Under the pieces are notes generated by a model that ran no database searches, had not been told where the DNA came from, and was given only the letters and a program-made list of their open reading frames with translations. From contig JAIFVX010000001.1 in assembly GCA_019659125.1 (NCBI GenBank), positions 404,135 to 468,134 on the forward strand: a stretch of 64,000 bases of DNA. The letters run 5' to 3'. This document shows positions 41,174-48,657 of the stretch, one piece after another. Each line of letters begins with the position of its first letter. The stretch's first letter is position 1. The translations under genes and the position numbers were made by a program. This stretch comes from Candidatus Pacearchaeota archaeon (GTDB lineage: Archaea; Nanobdellota; Nanobdellia; Pacearchaeales; GW2011-AR1).

Positions 41174-42136
41174 ATGGGCGATAGAAAATATACTTTCTGG
41201 ATCATTATCGCAATTCTCGTTGTTCTTTCATATCTTATTATAAAGCCATACTTCATTGCACTTATTTCATCATTCATCCTCGCATATCTTGTCAAACCAG
41301 TCTATAATCGGCTTGAAAAAAAGATGTCTCCGAGAGGCGCGGCAGGCATATGTGTTGCGATAATAACATTCTTGCTCATCGTACCTGTTTCGCTCATCCT
41401 AAGCGGCCTTGTGCAACAAACATATCAGTCAGTAAGGCCTGCAGCGCTTATTGAGATCTTTAACACTCTCCCTAAATCAATCACACAAGTTGTTGACCTC
41501 TCGACATTAATTGGAAAAGGGACATCATTAATCCTTTCCTTTGTCCAGTCAGCCCTAACATTCCTTCCTGGATTCCTCATCAGCCTTCTCATTTGTCTTT
41601 TCGGTATATATTACATCCTTCTAGAATGGGAGCCTCTGACGGAAAAGATTCGCTCCTATCTTCCTGTTGACAACAAGGAAAAGGTGATGAAAGACATAGC
41701 GCAGGCAACCAATGAGATAGTCTATGGTACCACACTCGTTGCAATCATAGAGTTTGTCGTTTCAGCAATAGGGTTTGCCATTGTGGGAGTAGACTACTAC
41801 TTGCTGCTTCCATTGTTAATATTTTTCTCAGCCTTTATACCTGGAGTTGGAGCGGGCGCGGTGTGGATCCCTGCAGCAATTGTCTATCTCTTCCTTCACC
41901 AATATATCACAGCGATAGGTGTCATCATCACGGGAATTATTGTAAGTATTGGCATAGACACATTCTTTAGGAATCAGATCCTATCAGCAAAGTCAAAAAT
42001 ACATCCTATGATCATGTTAGTTGGAGTATTTGGAGGCCTGGCAATATTCGGAATCTTCGGGTTCATCATAGGTCCCCTAGTGCTTGTCTACACCGTAGAG
42101 TTGATTGAACAGGCTATCAAGGAACGATCATCGTGA
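41174..42136 (+). CDS. AI-2E-family transporter (permease-like)
   Basis: 320 aa with about seven to eight TM helices: two at the N-terminus, an extracellular or cytoplasmic domain (~90-135, with VVDLSTLIGKG), then a hydrophobic C-terminal half with the family stretch LPLLIFFSAFIPGVGAGAVWIPAAI. AI-2E-family members (TqsA-like/YdiK) export small molecules or act as Na+/H+ antiporters; the substrate is unknown here. The promoter region around 41141-41152 is shared with the divergent peptidase. Confidence 0.88.
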   Translation: MGDRKYTFWIIIAILVVLSYLIIKPYFIALISSFILAYLVKPVYNRLEKKMSPRGAAGICVAIITFLLIVPVSLILSGLVQQTYQSVRPAALIEIFNTLPKSITQVVDLSTLIGKGTSLILSFVQSALTFLPGFLISLLICLFGIYYILLEWEPLTEKIRSYLPVDNKEKVMKDIAQATNEIVYGTTLVAIIEFVVSAIGFAIVGVDYYLLLPLLIFFSAFIPGVGAGAVWIPAAIVYLFLHQYITAIGVIITGIIVSIGIDTFFRNQILSAKSKIHPMIMLVGVFGGLAIFGIFGFIIGPLVLVYTVELIEQAIKERSS

Positions 42137-42247
42137 TGAAGGGATGTTAGCTGCCCGGTTCTTTCCGCCTTTCTTGTAACGGTTATACCTGCCTTTGGCA
42201 CGCTTGTCATTCTTGCTCTTCCTCTTCTCAGAAAATCCATAATCCAT
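42128..42247 (-). CDS. Possible small basic protein, 39 aa
   Basis: ATG at 42247, stop at 42128, ending 9 nt inside the convergent AI-2E gene. Begins MDYGFSEKRKSKNDKRAKGR; about 40% Lys/Arg, no hydrophobic core. An upstream TTTATACC-like sequence is only a weak promoter match. It may be an RNA-binding peptide or a chance frame. Confidence 0.35.
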   Translation of the reverse strand: MDYGFSEKRKSKNDKRAKGRYNRYKKGGKNRAANIPSSR

Positions 42248-42283
42248 GGTATAAAGAATTAATTGAGATTTATAATACTAGCG

Positions 42284-42694
42284 TTAGGGGGAAAGCGGAT
42301 AGTCAAACAAGCGAAGACAGTAACTTTCTGGTGTATAGCCTGGAGGCATCTTGGCAGGCAAGTTATTGACTTTTGCCTTGCCATCATAGTTTTTGTCAGA
42401 GACAAGATCCATACACTTCATAGCTGCAGAGTCGCTCGTACCAGTACCGCATGATATCGAAGAGTTGCCAACGAATGTCAAGCGTGGATCCAAGCAGTTG
42501 ACATATTCAGTTATTCCATTGATCTTCACTTTCTGCATGGTGCAGAAATCAATCTGAAGATTCTTCTGGTTGCTGAGCTTGCATCCTTGACCGATGGCCT
42601 CAAGATTCTGCCTGGGTAGGAAAAACCCAAGGACAATAAAGACTAGGACAATAATTCCAAAAATAATCAAAAAACGCTTATATCCATAGCCCAT
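42284..42694 (-). CDS. Pilin-like protein with altered signal, paralogue of the 154-aa pilin
   Basis: 136 aa. The hydrophobic helix IIFGIIVLVFIVLGFF is almost identical to that of the next gene, and the body shares N-L-E-A-I-G-Q-G-C, Q-I-D-F-C and E-Y-V-N-C-L-D-P-R-L-T landmarks. However, it starts MGYGYKRF, so the K-R-G cleavage site has become K-R-F. It may remain membrane-anchored instead of being processed. Four or more cysteines suggest disulfides. Has its own A/T-rich promoter. Confidence 0.78.
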   Translation of the reverse strand: MGYGYKRFLIIFGIIVLVFIVLGFFLPRQNLEAIGQGCKLSNQKNLQIDFCTMQKVKINGITEYVNCLDPRLTFVGNSSISCGTGTSDSAAMKCMDLVSDKNYDGKAKVNNLPAKMPPGYTPESYCLRLFDYPLSP

Positions 42695-42724
42695 AGTGTA
42701 AATAATTAATCAATACTTATAAGA

Positions 42725-43189
42725 TTATGGCTGAGGGCCGGTTAGACCGACTCCAGAATTAAACTTCTTACAATACTCAGTTGCTACTGAAGTATTCTGG
42801 CCAACAAGATCGTTATTAATATAGACATTATACTCTTTGTTCTCAATAAGCTTCTTGCATTGGTCAAATTTGATAGTGGAAGGACAACTGAGAAGAGTGC
42901 CTTTGATGCTTGGAGTAAGACGTGTATCAAGGCAATTTATATACTCCTTCCGACCATCAATCTTAGCTGATTTAAACTGGCAGAAGTCAACGTTAAGCTT
43001 TCCTTGAATAGCAATATTACAACCCTGAGCAACGGTTTCTAAACTTTGCCCCGGCACAAGGCCAATCTTACCGAAGATATAATCCCATCCCAAGGAAAAT
43101 CCAAGGACAATAAAGACTAGGACGATAATTCCAAGTATAATAAGGATAAGTGTCGTAATAGACAAATCCTGACCTCTTTTATCTGGCAT
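42725..43189 (-). CDS. Class III signal pilin-like protein, Cys-rich
   Basis: 154 aa. MPDKRG then QDLSITTLILIILGIIVLVF is a textbook class III signal, with Q at +1. The extracellular part has about seven cysteines (for example QGCNIAI, VDFCQF, INCLDTRL, LLSCPS). Probably a minor pilin stabilised by disulfides. Paralogue of the 136-aa protein downstream. TATA-like ATAAAC sequence precedes the ATG. Confidence 0.85.
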   Translation of the reverse strand: MPDKRGQDLSITTLILIILGIIVLVFIVLGFSLGWDYIFGKIGLVPGQSLETVAQGCNIAIQGKLNVDFCQFKSAKIDGRKEYINCLDTRLTPSIKGTLLSCPSTIKFDQCKKLIENKEYNVYINNDLVGQNTSVATEYCKKFNSGVGLTGPQP

Positions 43190-43220
43190 TCCCTAGTGAA
43201 AGCGAAGCTGTTTATAAATC

Positions 43221-43712
43221 TTATGCAGCTTGTGCTGGTGAACTGACTTTCTTTACAACAGCGCCTGTTTCCTTATTAACAGTAAGGGTCAAATCAAAAT
43301 GCTCAATGATACTATTAGTACCAGATTCAGCAGATATAAACAAATCATGCAATACGAGTACATACCCTGCTGCAGTCTGTTGAACTTCAAAATCTCCTGT
43401 CCTGATCTTACCGAAGAAATTTCCTTTCAACCCTACACTTGTATCGTGGCTTGCAGCACTATTCATAAACGCTGCCTTGAATGCATCGGGACTGCATGCC
43501 TTACATGCAAGAGCACTTTCATGTGTGATGATGTCTGCGCTTGAAATCACATATTGCCGATTAAAATCAATCTCAGAGAAAAGAGAGGTATATTCCACAA
43601 ACTTATGCTGTTGGGAAGTTCCCTGGCTTGAAAACATAAGCAATGCAACAACTGAAAGGAAAAGGGCAGCAACTACAAGGGCAATCATAGGAACGTCTCC
43701 TCGCCTGTTCAT
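43221..43712 (-). CDS. Class III signal pilin-like protein, 163 aa
   Basis: MNRRG then DVPMIALVVAALFLSVVALLMF: prepilin-type signal and N-terminal helix. The body is alpha/beta with one C-x-x-C pair (ALACKACSPD) and a beta-rich C-terminus. The ATG lies inside the stop of the upstream gene (ATGA, 43709-43712), so translation is coupled. Probably a minor pilin; no family name. Confidence 0.83.
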   Translation of the reverse strand: MNRRGDVPMIALVVAALFLSVVALLMFSSQGTSQQHKFVEYTSLFSEIDFNRQYVISSADIITHESALACKACSPDAFKAAFMNSAASHDTSVGLKGNFFGKIRTGDFEVQQTAAGYVLVLHDLFISAESGTNSIIEHFDLTLTVNKETGAVVKKVSSPAQAA

Positions 43713-44287
43713 GGGGATACTCCAGCTTTAGTGCATGCATCGTAATAATACTCCAGAGTTTCCTGTTTTCCTTCGACACTAACTATACGCTTCTTAAAAT
43801 CGGCATCCACTGGATTTTTTGTGTGGGGATTGATGTATATATGAGGAGATATAGACATAACTTGAAGTTTATCATCTCCTACAAGAAACAATGAATATTC
43901 TGGAGAGCTTGCATCAAGTTTAAGCGCAAGAGACGTTAGATGAAGGTATAAGCATCTTTGCCTTGAGATCCCTGAGCCTTTATCCATCTCCTGCAATGAT
44001 TTGACAAATGACTCATACGAGCCGAGCTTATTCGAACTGGGCTGAGCAAATAATGTCTTGAGCAAAAGAAGTCCCTCTAAAACAGTCATTTGCCTGCCTT
44101 GAAAGGTGATGATCTGCAAAGGAAGAGCAAGTCCTTGAGATTCTCCCGAAGGAACTCCAAGAGCCTCAGGTCCTTGAGCGAGTTTAAGTAATCCTGAAAG
44201 AACAATGAAAAGTGCCATGATGATGACGATAATAATGATGACTGGCAATGCAGTGATGATTTTTCCTAATTGTCCTTTCTTTCTCAT
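43709..44287 (-). CDS. Class III signal pilin-like protein, 192 aa
   Basis: MRKKG then QLGKIITALPVIIIIVIIMALFIVL: K-K-G/Q cleavage site plus helix. The mature domain includes PLQIITFQGRQMTVLEGLLLLKTLF, a predicted helix, and a beta-rich C-terminal half. Overlaps both neighbours by four bases. Probably a pseudopilin or minor pilin. Confidence 0.83.
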   Translation of the reverse strand: MRKKGQLGKIITALPVIIIIVIIMALFIVLSGLLKLAQGPEALGVPSGESQGLALPLQIITFQGRQMTVLEGLLLLKTLFAQPSSNKLGSYESFVKSLQEMDKGSGISRQRCLYLHLTSLALKLDASSPEYSLFLVGDDKLQVMSISPHIYINPHTKNPVDADFKKRIVSVEGKQETLEYYYDACTKAGVSP

Positions 44288-44739
44288 GAAACTCTCCTGA
44301 CTCGCTGTTTGCTTACAGTGAGAATAGTGTAACTTTTAGAGTTCGCACTCATTTCAGTAGTAACGCACGAAGGATAATCTCCATTGGATTTTACACCTGC
44401 AATCCCGCAGAGTTGAAAATCTCCACCAGTGGAAAACAAAGGATTACCCGCACTTATGCAATCGACGCTATTGACGCATACCTTAATGAGATTATATCGA
44501 TCGGTAACAGACTTGCCTATAGTACATGAATCATAAAACCTTGTTGAGAAATCTGCTTCAGAAACATCCCGAATGCAATTTTGTATCTCTCGATTAAGAG
44601 AGACTGCATCACTCGATCGAAAATCTGAGGAATCTTCAAGAAACAAAGAGGTCCCAAAGACAATTCCTCCTCCGATTAGGACAAACAGGAACAAATAAAT
44701 AAAAATGCTTAACTGGTTCCCAAGCTGCCCTTTATCCAT
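44284..44739 (-). CDS. Class III signal pilin-like protein, 151 aa
   Basis: MDKG then QLGNQLSIFIYLFLFVLIGG. The start at 44739 is chosen, rather than an in-frame ATG at 44781, because the signal motif begins there and it overlaps the upstream stop only slightly. The mature part has six cysteines (QNCIRD, DSCTIG, KVCVNSVDC, QLCGIAG, PSCVTT). Probably a disulfide-stabilised minor pilin. Confidence 0.83.
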   Translation of the reverse strand: MDKGQLGNQLSIFIYLFLFVLIGGGIVFGTSLFLEDSSDFRSSDAVSLNREIQNCIRDVSEADFSTRFYDSCTIGKSVTDRYNLIKVCVNSVDCISAGNPLFSTGGDFQLCGIAGVKSNGDYPSCVTTEMSANSKSYTILTVSKQRVRRVS

Positions 44740-45154
44740 TTTTCTCCAGCCTAAACGATAGCACAGTATTAGGAACTCCAAACTCTGTCTTTACACCTAT
44801 GACCTTGACATCATTAAAATAACTAACGCAACTTTTTCCAGAGGGACTAAGCCTTGCACACACCTCATTATTCTCATTGCTAAACACAAACAGATTTACC
44901 ACATCAGAAACTCCATTTTTCTGAGCAATAGAAACTGCTTTACCCACATCGAGGTGAAACTCATCACCAGGTTTTCCTTGGTCAATCAAGAGGGCAATCT
45001 GCTTTGTATAATAGTCTCCCCATAGTCCTGCACCATTCATCTGAAGATAGAGGAAAGCACTCATGCCTGCGACAAACAACGCCACTAATATCAAATAAAT
45101 GATATGGTCATGCAATATCTCTCCGATACTTCCGCGTCTATTGAGGTACTCCAA
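44732..45154 (-). CDS. Class III signal pilin-like protein, 140 aa
   Basis: MEYLNRRG then SIGEILHDHIIYLILVALFVAG; R-R-G site, with E at about +4. The mature domain is compact alpha/beta with two cysteines (EVCARL, KSCVSY). It overlaps the upstream gene by 17 nt and the downstream gene by 8 nt. Probably a minor pilin. Confidence 0.82.
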   Translation of the reverse strand: MEYLNRRGSIGEILHDHIIYLILVALFVAGMSAFLYLQMNGAGLWGDYYTKQIALLIDQGKPGDEFHLDVGKAVSIAQKNGVSDVVNLFVFSNENNEVCARLSPSGKSCVSYFNDVKVIGVKTEFGVPNTVLSFRLEKNG

Positions 45155-45650
45155 TATAAACTCCTCCGCTCGTCTTAGAAATTTTGAGTTCTATCAAGTT
45201 TCTTGGGAACTGGATATAGTCAACGCCCTGATAAAGAGGAAGATCTAAACCTTTAGGGCTCATCCCGTCAGACACAACGGCTTTTACACTAAGGGTAGCT
45301 ACATCAAACTTCCTGCAAAATCCTTTTGTCTGGCAGCTATCCTTGGTGTTGGAAGGACAGATGCAGAGGCAGCTGCTAAGAAAGCACACATCAGGTTTTG
45401 CAGGGTCCTGATTACTCCATCCCTTGAGATACCACTCATTCACACCTCGTATACTAAATCGTGCTTCCTGACCAGCCTCAAGGGCATTTATTTTTCCTTC
45501 AAGGATGTTGATGGTTGCCTTTGCACTTTCAGATTCTTGATTGGAAGTGAAATGGAAAATTCCCATGCCGACCGCTCCAAGGATGAGCGCAATTCCCAAG
45601 ACAGCGATGATTGCTTCTAGAGTGTTTTGAGGCAGAATTCCTTTTCTCAT
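45138..45650 (-). CDS. Class III signal pilin-like protein, Cys-rich, 170 aa
   Basis: MRKG then ILPQNTLEAIIAVLGIALILG; E at about +8. After a helical segment (SAKATINILEGKINALEAGQ) comes a Cys-rich loop CFLSSCLCICPSNTKDSC that probably forms several disulfides. The C-terminus is beta-rich. The ATG overlaps the upstream stop (ATGA). Probably a pilin subunit. Confidence 0.83.
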   Translation of the reverse strand: MRKGILPQNTLEAIIAVLGIALILGAVGMGIFHFTSNQESESAKATINILEGKINALEAGQEARFSIRGVNEWYLKGWSNQDPAKPDVCFLSSCLCICPSNTKDSCQTKGFCRKFDVATLSVKAVVSDGMSPKGLDLPLYQGVDYIQFPRNLIELKISKTSGGVYIGVPQ

Positions 45651-46693
45651 GGACTTCCCTCAATCTCTGCACATAATCCATTAATGTCCTTGAAAGAATA
45701 CGGCAATGCTTCAACGAGAGAACATCCTTGCTCTCCAGAATCCTTATCGCGCGTATCAACCTTCCCGCAATACCCTGCGGCAACCTGCTGCCCCTGGTAC
45801 GCATTGAACGCCGAGTTTGCAGCTACGGCTCCTCCGACAACAGCGGTAACGACTAATCCTGCAGGAGTGAGAAGCAATGCCTTCGCCAAAGGGGCTCCAA
45901 CATAGGGTAGGCTGAAGACTGCCCCTGAAACAACCACTGCATCAGTTCCTACATTCGCCAATGCGCTGCCAATGGAAGTCGATTTTATCTGCATAAAAAC
46001 TAATGCAAGTTCATCTCCGCTTCCTGCGACATTGCCGATCTCCTTAGGTTTTTTCTTCTGAAGCTCGTTGAGCGCGTTCTCAACTTTTTCCTTGGACGCA
46101 AGAGGATAGGACTCAAGGCCAATGGCCTGCATATAGGTCTGGCTTTTTCCAGGAACTTGATGACTTGCCAGGTATCCTTGAATATCCACTTTATCAGAGA
46201 CTGCTTTTAAGAAATCTTGATTCATATTTCTATCGATAGCCACTCTTGAGCAGATAACGCACACAGGCTCTGTAGGCTTAAAGCCCCGTGACGTAGCATA
46301 ACTTCCAAAAATATCAAGCTTTCCCTCACCCATCATACTCCAACAGTCATAGAGTGCCTGGGCACTGACCTCAGAAACTGTTACAGCAGCCTTTGTAGAA
46401 TCTTTATCAAGGACTATGGTAGCCACATCTTTCTCACCAGTAAATTGCGGACATGTTCCAGAAGCCCGATCGCTCAAACATATTTTTTTTGTTGTGCATT
46501 TCAAAGGAATAAGACTACTCGCAGATCCTGGAGTAGTGGCTCTGCTCAAGACTGAAAGCTTGCAAAGTTCTTCATCAGAATAGGTGTTAAGATCAAGTTT
46601 TGTGAAAAGAAAGGCTAAAATGATGATGAATCCTGCGATCCCGAACAGTAAAGGGAACAATACGCCTGATGAAACCTCTCCTTTCTTTTTCAT
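45647..46693 (-). CDS. Large class III signal protein with internal hydrophobic segment, 348 aa
   Basis: MKKKG then EVSSGVLFPLLFGIAGFIIILAF. ATG 46693 is favoured over 46702 because a TTATAAAG element (46714-46721) is centred 25 nt upstream. The middle has CWSMMGEGKLDIFGSY and CVICSR; a second hydrophobic region (about 255-305, AVVVSGAVFSLPYVGAPLAKALLL...) may be membrane-inserted, so it may be a membrane-bound rather than a filament protein. Related pilin genes flank it. Confidence 0.8.
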   Translation of the reverse strand: MKKKGEVSSGVLFPLLFGIAGFIIILAFLFTKLDLNTYSDEELCKLSVLSRATTPGSASSLIPLKCTTKKICLSDRASGTCPQFTGEKDVATIVLDKDSTKAAVTVSEVSAQALYDCWSMMGEGKLDIFGSYATSRGFKPTEPVCVICSRVAIDRNMNQDFLKAVSDKVDIQGYLASHQVPGKSQTYMQAIGLESYPLASKEKVENALNELQKKKPKEIGNVAGSGDELALVFMQIKSTSIGSALANVGTDAVVVSGAVFSLPYVGAPLAKALLLTPAGLVVTAVVGGAVAANSAFNAYQGQQVAAGYCGKVDTRDKDSGEQGCSLVEALPYSFKDINGLCAEIEGSP

Positions 46694-46724
46694 GCAGAAC
46701 ATACGAAAGAGCTCTTTATAACAA

Positions 46725-46838
46725 TTACGTCGTTAGCTTTTTGATAAGGAAGAAGACTGCCGCAAACACAAGAAGGGCAAAGATAATCCAGAGAAGAGTG
46801 CTCATGGTGAAGTCAGACTCTACATTTTCCCCTTCCAT
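46725..46838 (-). CDS. 37-aa single-TM protein in the pilin operon
   Basis: Begins MEGENVESDFTM; a hydrophobic helix at ~13-32 followed by Lys-Lys-Leu-Thr-Thr. Starts in a TAATG overlap with the stop of the 263-aa gene, and ends before the promoter of the 348-aa gene. No class III signal. The position inside the cluster suggests an accessory role; function unknown. Confidence 0.6.
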   Translation of the reverse strand: MEGENVESDFTMSTLLWIIFALLVFAAVFFLIKKLTT

Positions 46839-47629
46839 TAGGTGCACACCGTACTAGCAGAGACAGGCTTAGAAAGATCTACAATAATATCACTTCCGAT
46901 TCTTCTAGTGCAGAAGTAATCCTGCTTAGGAGTAATCTCTTTCCCTTTTATCTCCTTATATGAGATTCTAACAGGAACCGCAAACACCGCATCCCTCCAG
47001 TTTCCCACAGGATCTCCATATTGTCGTATGACTGTAGGATTAGTAACCAAAGACACGTCATGATTAACATTATCTCCATCATAAAGTTTTCCATCAAAAG
47101 CAAAATTGTAAAACAAAGTATTTTTGTCAGAAAGCTTCTGCATGAAAGAGATATACGCTATCCCCATTTTTCCATTAGGGTCTGAAGCATTATAAAAATA
47201 GGTTACTTGAAGTGGAACGCTTTCATGCCATGGGATAAGAGTTCTTCTAATGCCTCGCTTGGCATAGACATCCTTGTAAGCAGAATAGAAAGGACTTCCC
47301 TCCCACCCATAATAATACTCAACGAAGTCAGTGTGTGCGTCGCCCCAGTAGACTTGCTTGTCACCTACAACAACTTGCCAATTCTTAGGTTCACGAAAAT
47401 CACGCCACTGAGATCCATCATAATATTGCACATTATCAGAGTCTATCTGATACCTAACTACCTGGAGGCTCGTAACGGGAGACTGATTATTGTCAAATCC
47501 AGGAAGAAGATTCTTGAACCAGTCAGGAAGCCCCACTTTGAAAAGAGAAGCAGCGGCGATACCAAAAACAACTAATGCAATAATGCCAAAAATAAGAACT
47601 GGCGTTGCAACATCTCCCTTTTTCCTCAT
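46838..47629 (-). CDS. Class III signal protein, member of duplicated family (263 aa)
   Basis: MRKKG then DVATPVLIFGIIALVVFGIA. The extracellular part starts VRYQIDSDNVQYYDGSQW, has a central region around YYYGWEGSPFYSAYKDVY, and ends with NWRDAVFAVPVRISYKE and DYFC...DLSKPVSASTVC. These landmarks recur in the 255-aa protein upstream, so the two are ancient duplicates. ATGA overlap with the preceding 50-aa gene. Function unknown; probably large minor pilins. Confidence 0.84.
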   Translation of the reverse strand: MRKKGDVATPVLIFGIIALVVFGIAAASLFKVGLPDWFKNLLPGFDNNQSPVTSLQVVRYQIDSDNVQYYDGSQWRDFREPKNWQVVVGDKQVYWGDAHTDFVEYYYGWEGSPFYSAYKDVYAKRGIRRTLIPWHESVPLQVTYFYNASDPNGKMGIAYISFMQKLSDKNTLFYNFAFDGKLYDGDNVNHDVSLVTNPTVIRQYGDPVGNWRDAVFAVPVRISYKEIKGKEITPKQDYFCTRRIGSDIIVDLSKPVSASTVCT

Positions 47630-47778
47630 GATCCAAACCTGAACAGATCCTTGAGATACTGCAGGGCCCCTCCGCCTTTATCAGCCAATATAGCATAAAC
47701 AAAGAATACGATGACTGCAGCCACCAATGCAATCATCCAGGGAATGAGCGTGTCCCATGCAACCTCTCCTCGTTTCAT
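47626..47778 (-). CDS. Minimal class III signal protein, 50 aa
   Basis: MKRG then EVAWDTLIPWMIALVAAVIVFF and a short tail GALQYLKDLFRFGS. Essentially only the pilin-type helix with E at +1, comparable to very small pilins (Flp-like, ~50 aa). This is the best candidate for a major, Flp-type pilin in the cluster (inference). The start is marked by a GAGGAG Shine-Dalgarno-like context on the minus strand. Too short for many gene finders. Confidence 0.72.
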   Translation of the reverse strand: MKRGEVAWDTLIPWMIALVAAVIVFFVYAILADKGGGALQYLKDLFRFGS

Positions 47779-47809
47779 GATAGGGGGAAGAAATTCTAGA
47801 TTATTAAAT

Positions 47810-48577
47810 TTATCCTGAGCAGGCGTAACTTGAGCTAACAGGTTTAGAAAGGTCTGCAACCAAGGTATTTCCTTCCTTCGAAGCGCAGAAGTAAGAGTCA
47901 TCATGCAGTGTGCCTGCAGCATCTCTGTATCTGATTCGTACGGGAATCTTCAAGACATCATCTCTCCAGTGTAGAATAACATCCTTTATCTGCTCTGCAT
48001 TGGAAGCGGTAGCTGGCTCTACTTTTGATGTCGCGTAATTCCACTGATACAAGGTATTATCTGCTGCCAGATGATAAAGCCCTCCCGAAAGCAATGAGAA
48101 GGAAATGTATCCTCTACCGAATTTAAGCTCGGTATTAGGATCTTTACTCAATGATTGTATCTTTATAGGGGGAGTTGCGGAACTTAACGTCAATCGCCTC
48201 ATATTTTGCTGGGCATACAATTCACGATAGATAGGAGAATAAAGGTTCACCTGCCATGTATAGTAGTACTTCCACAAATCATCAAAAACTTCCTGCCCTA
48301 CAACTTCCTTATCGCCACGAGGTATAGGGGCGTTGTCAGTTATGGAAAGTTCCATCCACGTCTTACCATCATAATATTGTACCGTGTTATCTGATATAGA
48401 GTATCGTACGGTGCTGGGGGTTGCAGAGCTTCCTCCCGTAAATCCAAGGTTGAAGATGTTGCTTGATAATCCAAAAATGACGAGAACGGCAACAACCACG
48501 ATAATAACCCCTGCAATGATATACCTCGTGTCAATGCCTTTTTTCTTTACTATCGCCTTGATATCTTTCTTTGCCAT
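47810..48577 (-). CDS. Class III signal protein, member of duplicated family (255 aa)
   Basis: A longer basic leader (MAKKDIKAIVKKKG) precedes the helix IDTRYIIAGVIIVVVAVLVIFG. The body shares VRYSISDNTVQYYDGKTW, W-R-D-D-V-x-x-x-P-V-R-I-R-Y and DLSKPVSSSYAC with the 263-aa protein. Strong GAGGAGG before the ATG. First gene of the minus-strand pilin block, divergent from tadC. Confidence 0.84.
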   Translation of the reverse strand: MAKKDIKAIVKKKGIDTRYIIAGVIIVVVAVLVIFGLSSNIFNLGFTGGSSATPSTVRYSISDNTVQYYDGKTWMELSITDNAPIPRGDKEVVGQEVFDDLWKYYYTWQVNLYSPIYRELYAQQNMRRLTLSSATPPIKIQSLSKDPNTELKFGRGYISFSLLSGGLYHLAADNTLYQWNYATSKVEPATASNAEQIKDVILHWRDDVLKIPVRIRYRDAAGTLHDDSYFCASKEGNTLVADLSKPVSSSYACSG

Positions 48578-48657
48578 AGCCCTCCTCTTAAATAATAGGG
48601 ATTATTAAATCTACCGACCGAGCAATTTATAATCTGCATCCCCTTCAGAAAGTAAAG

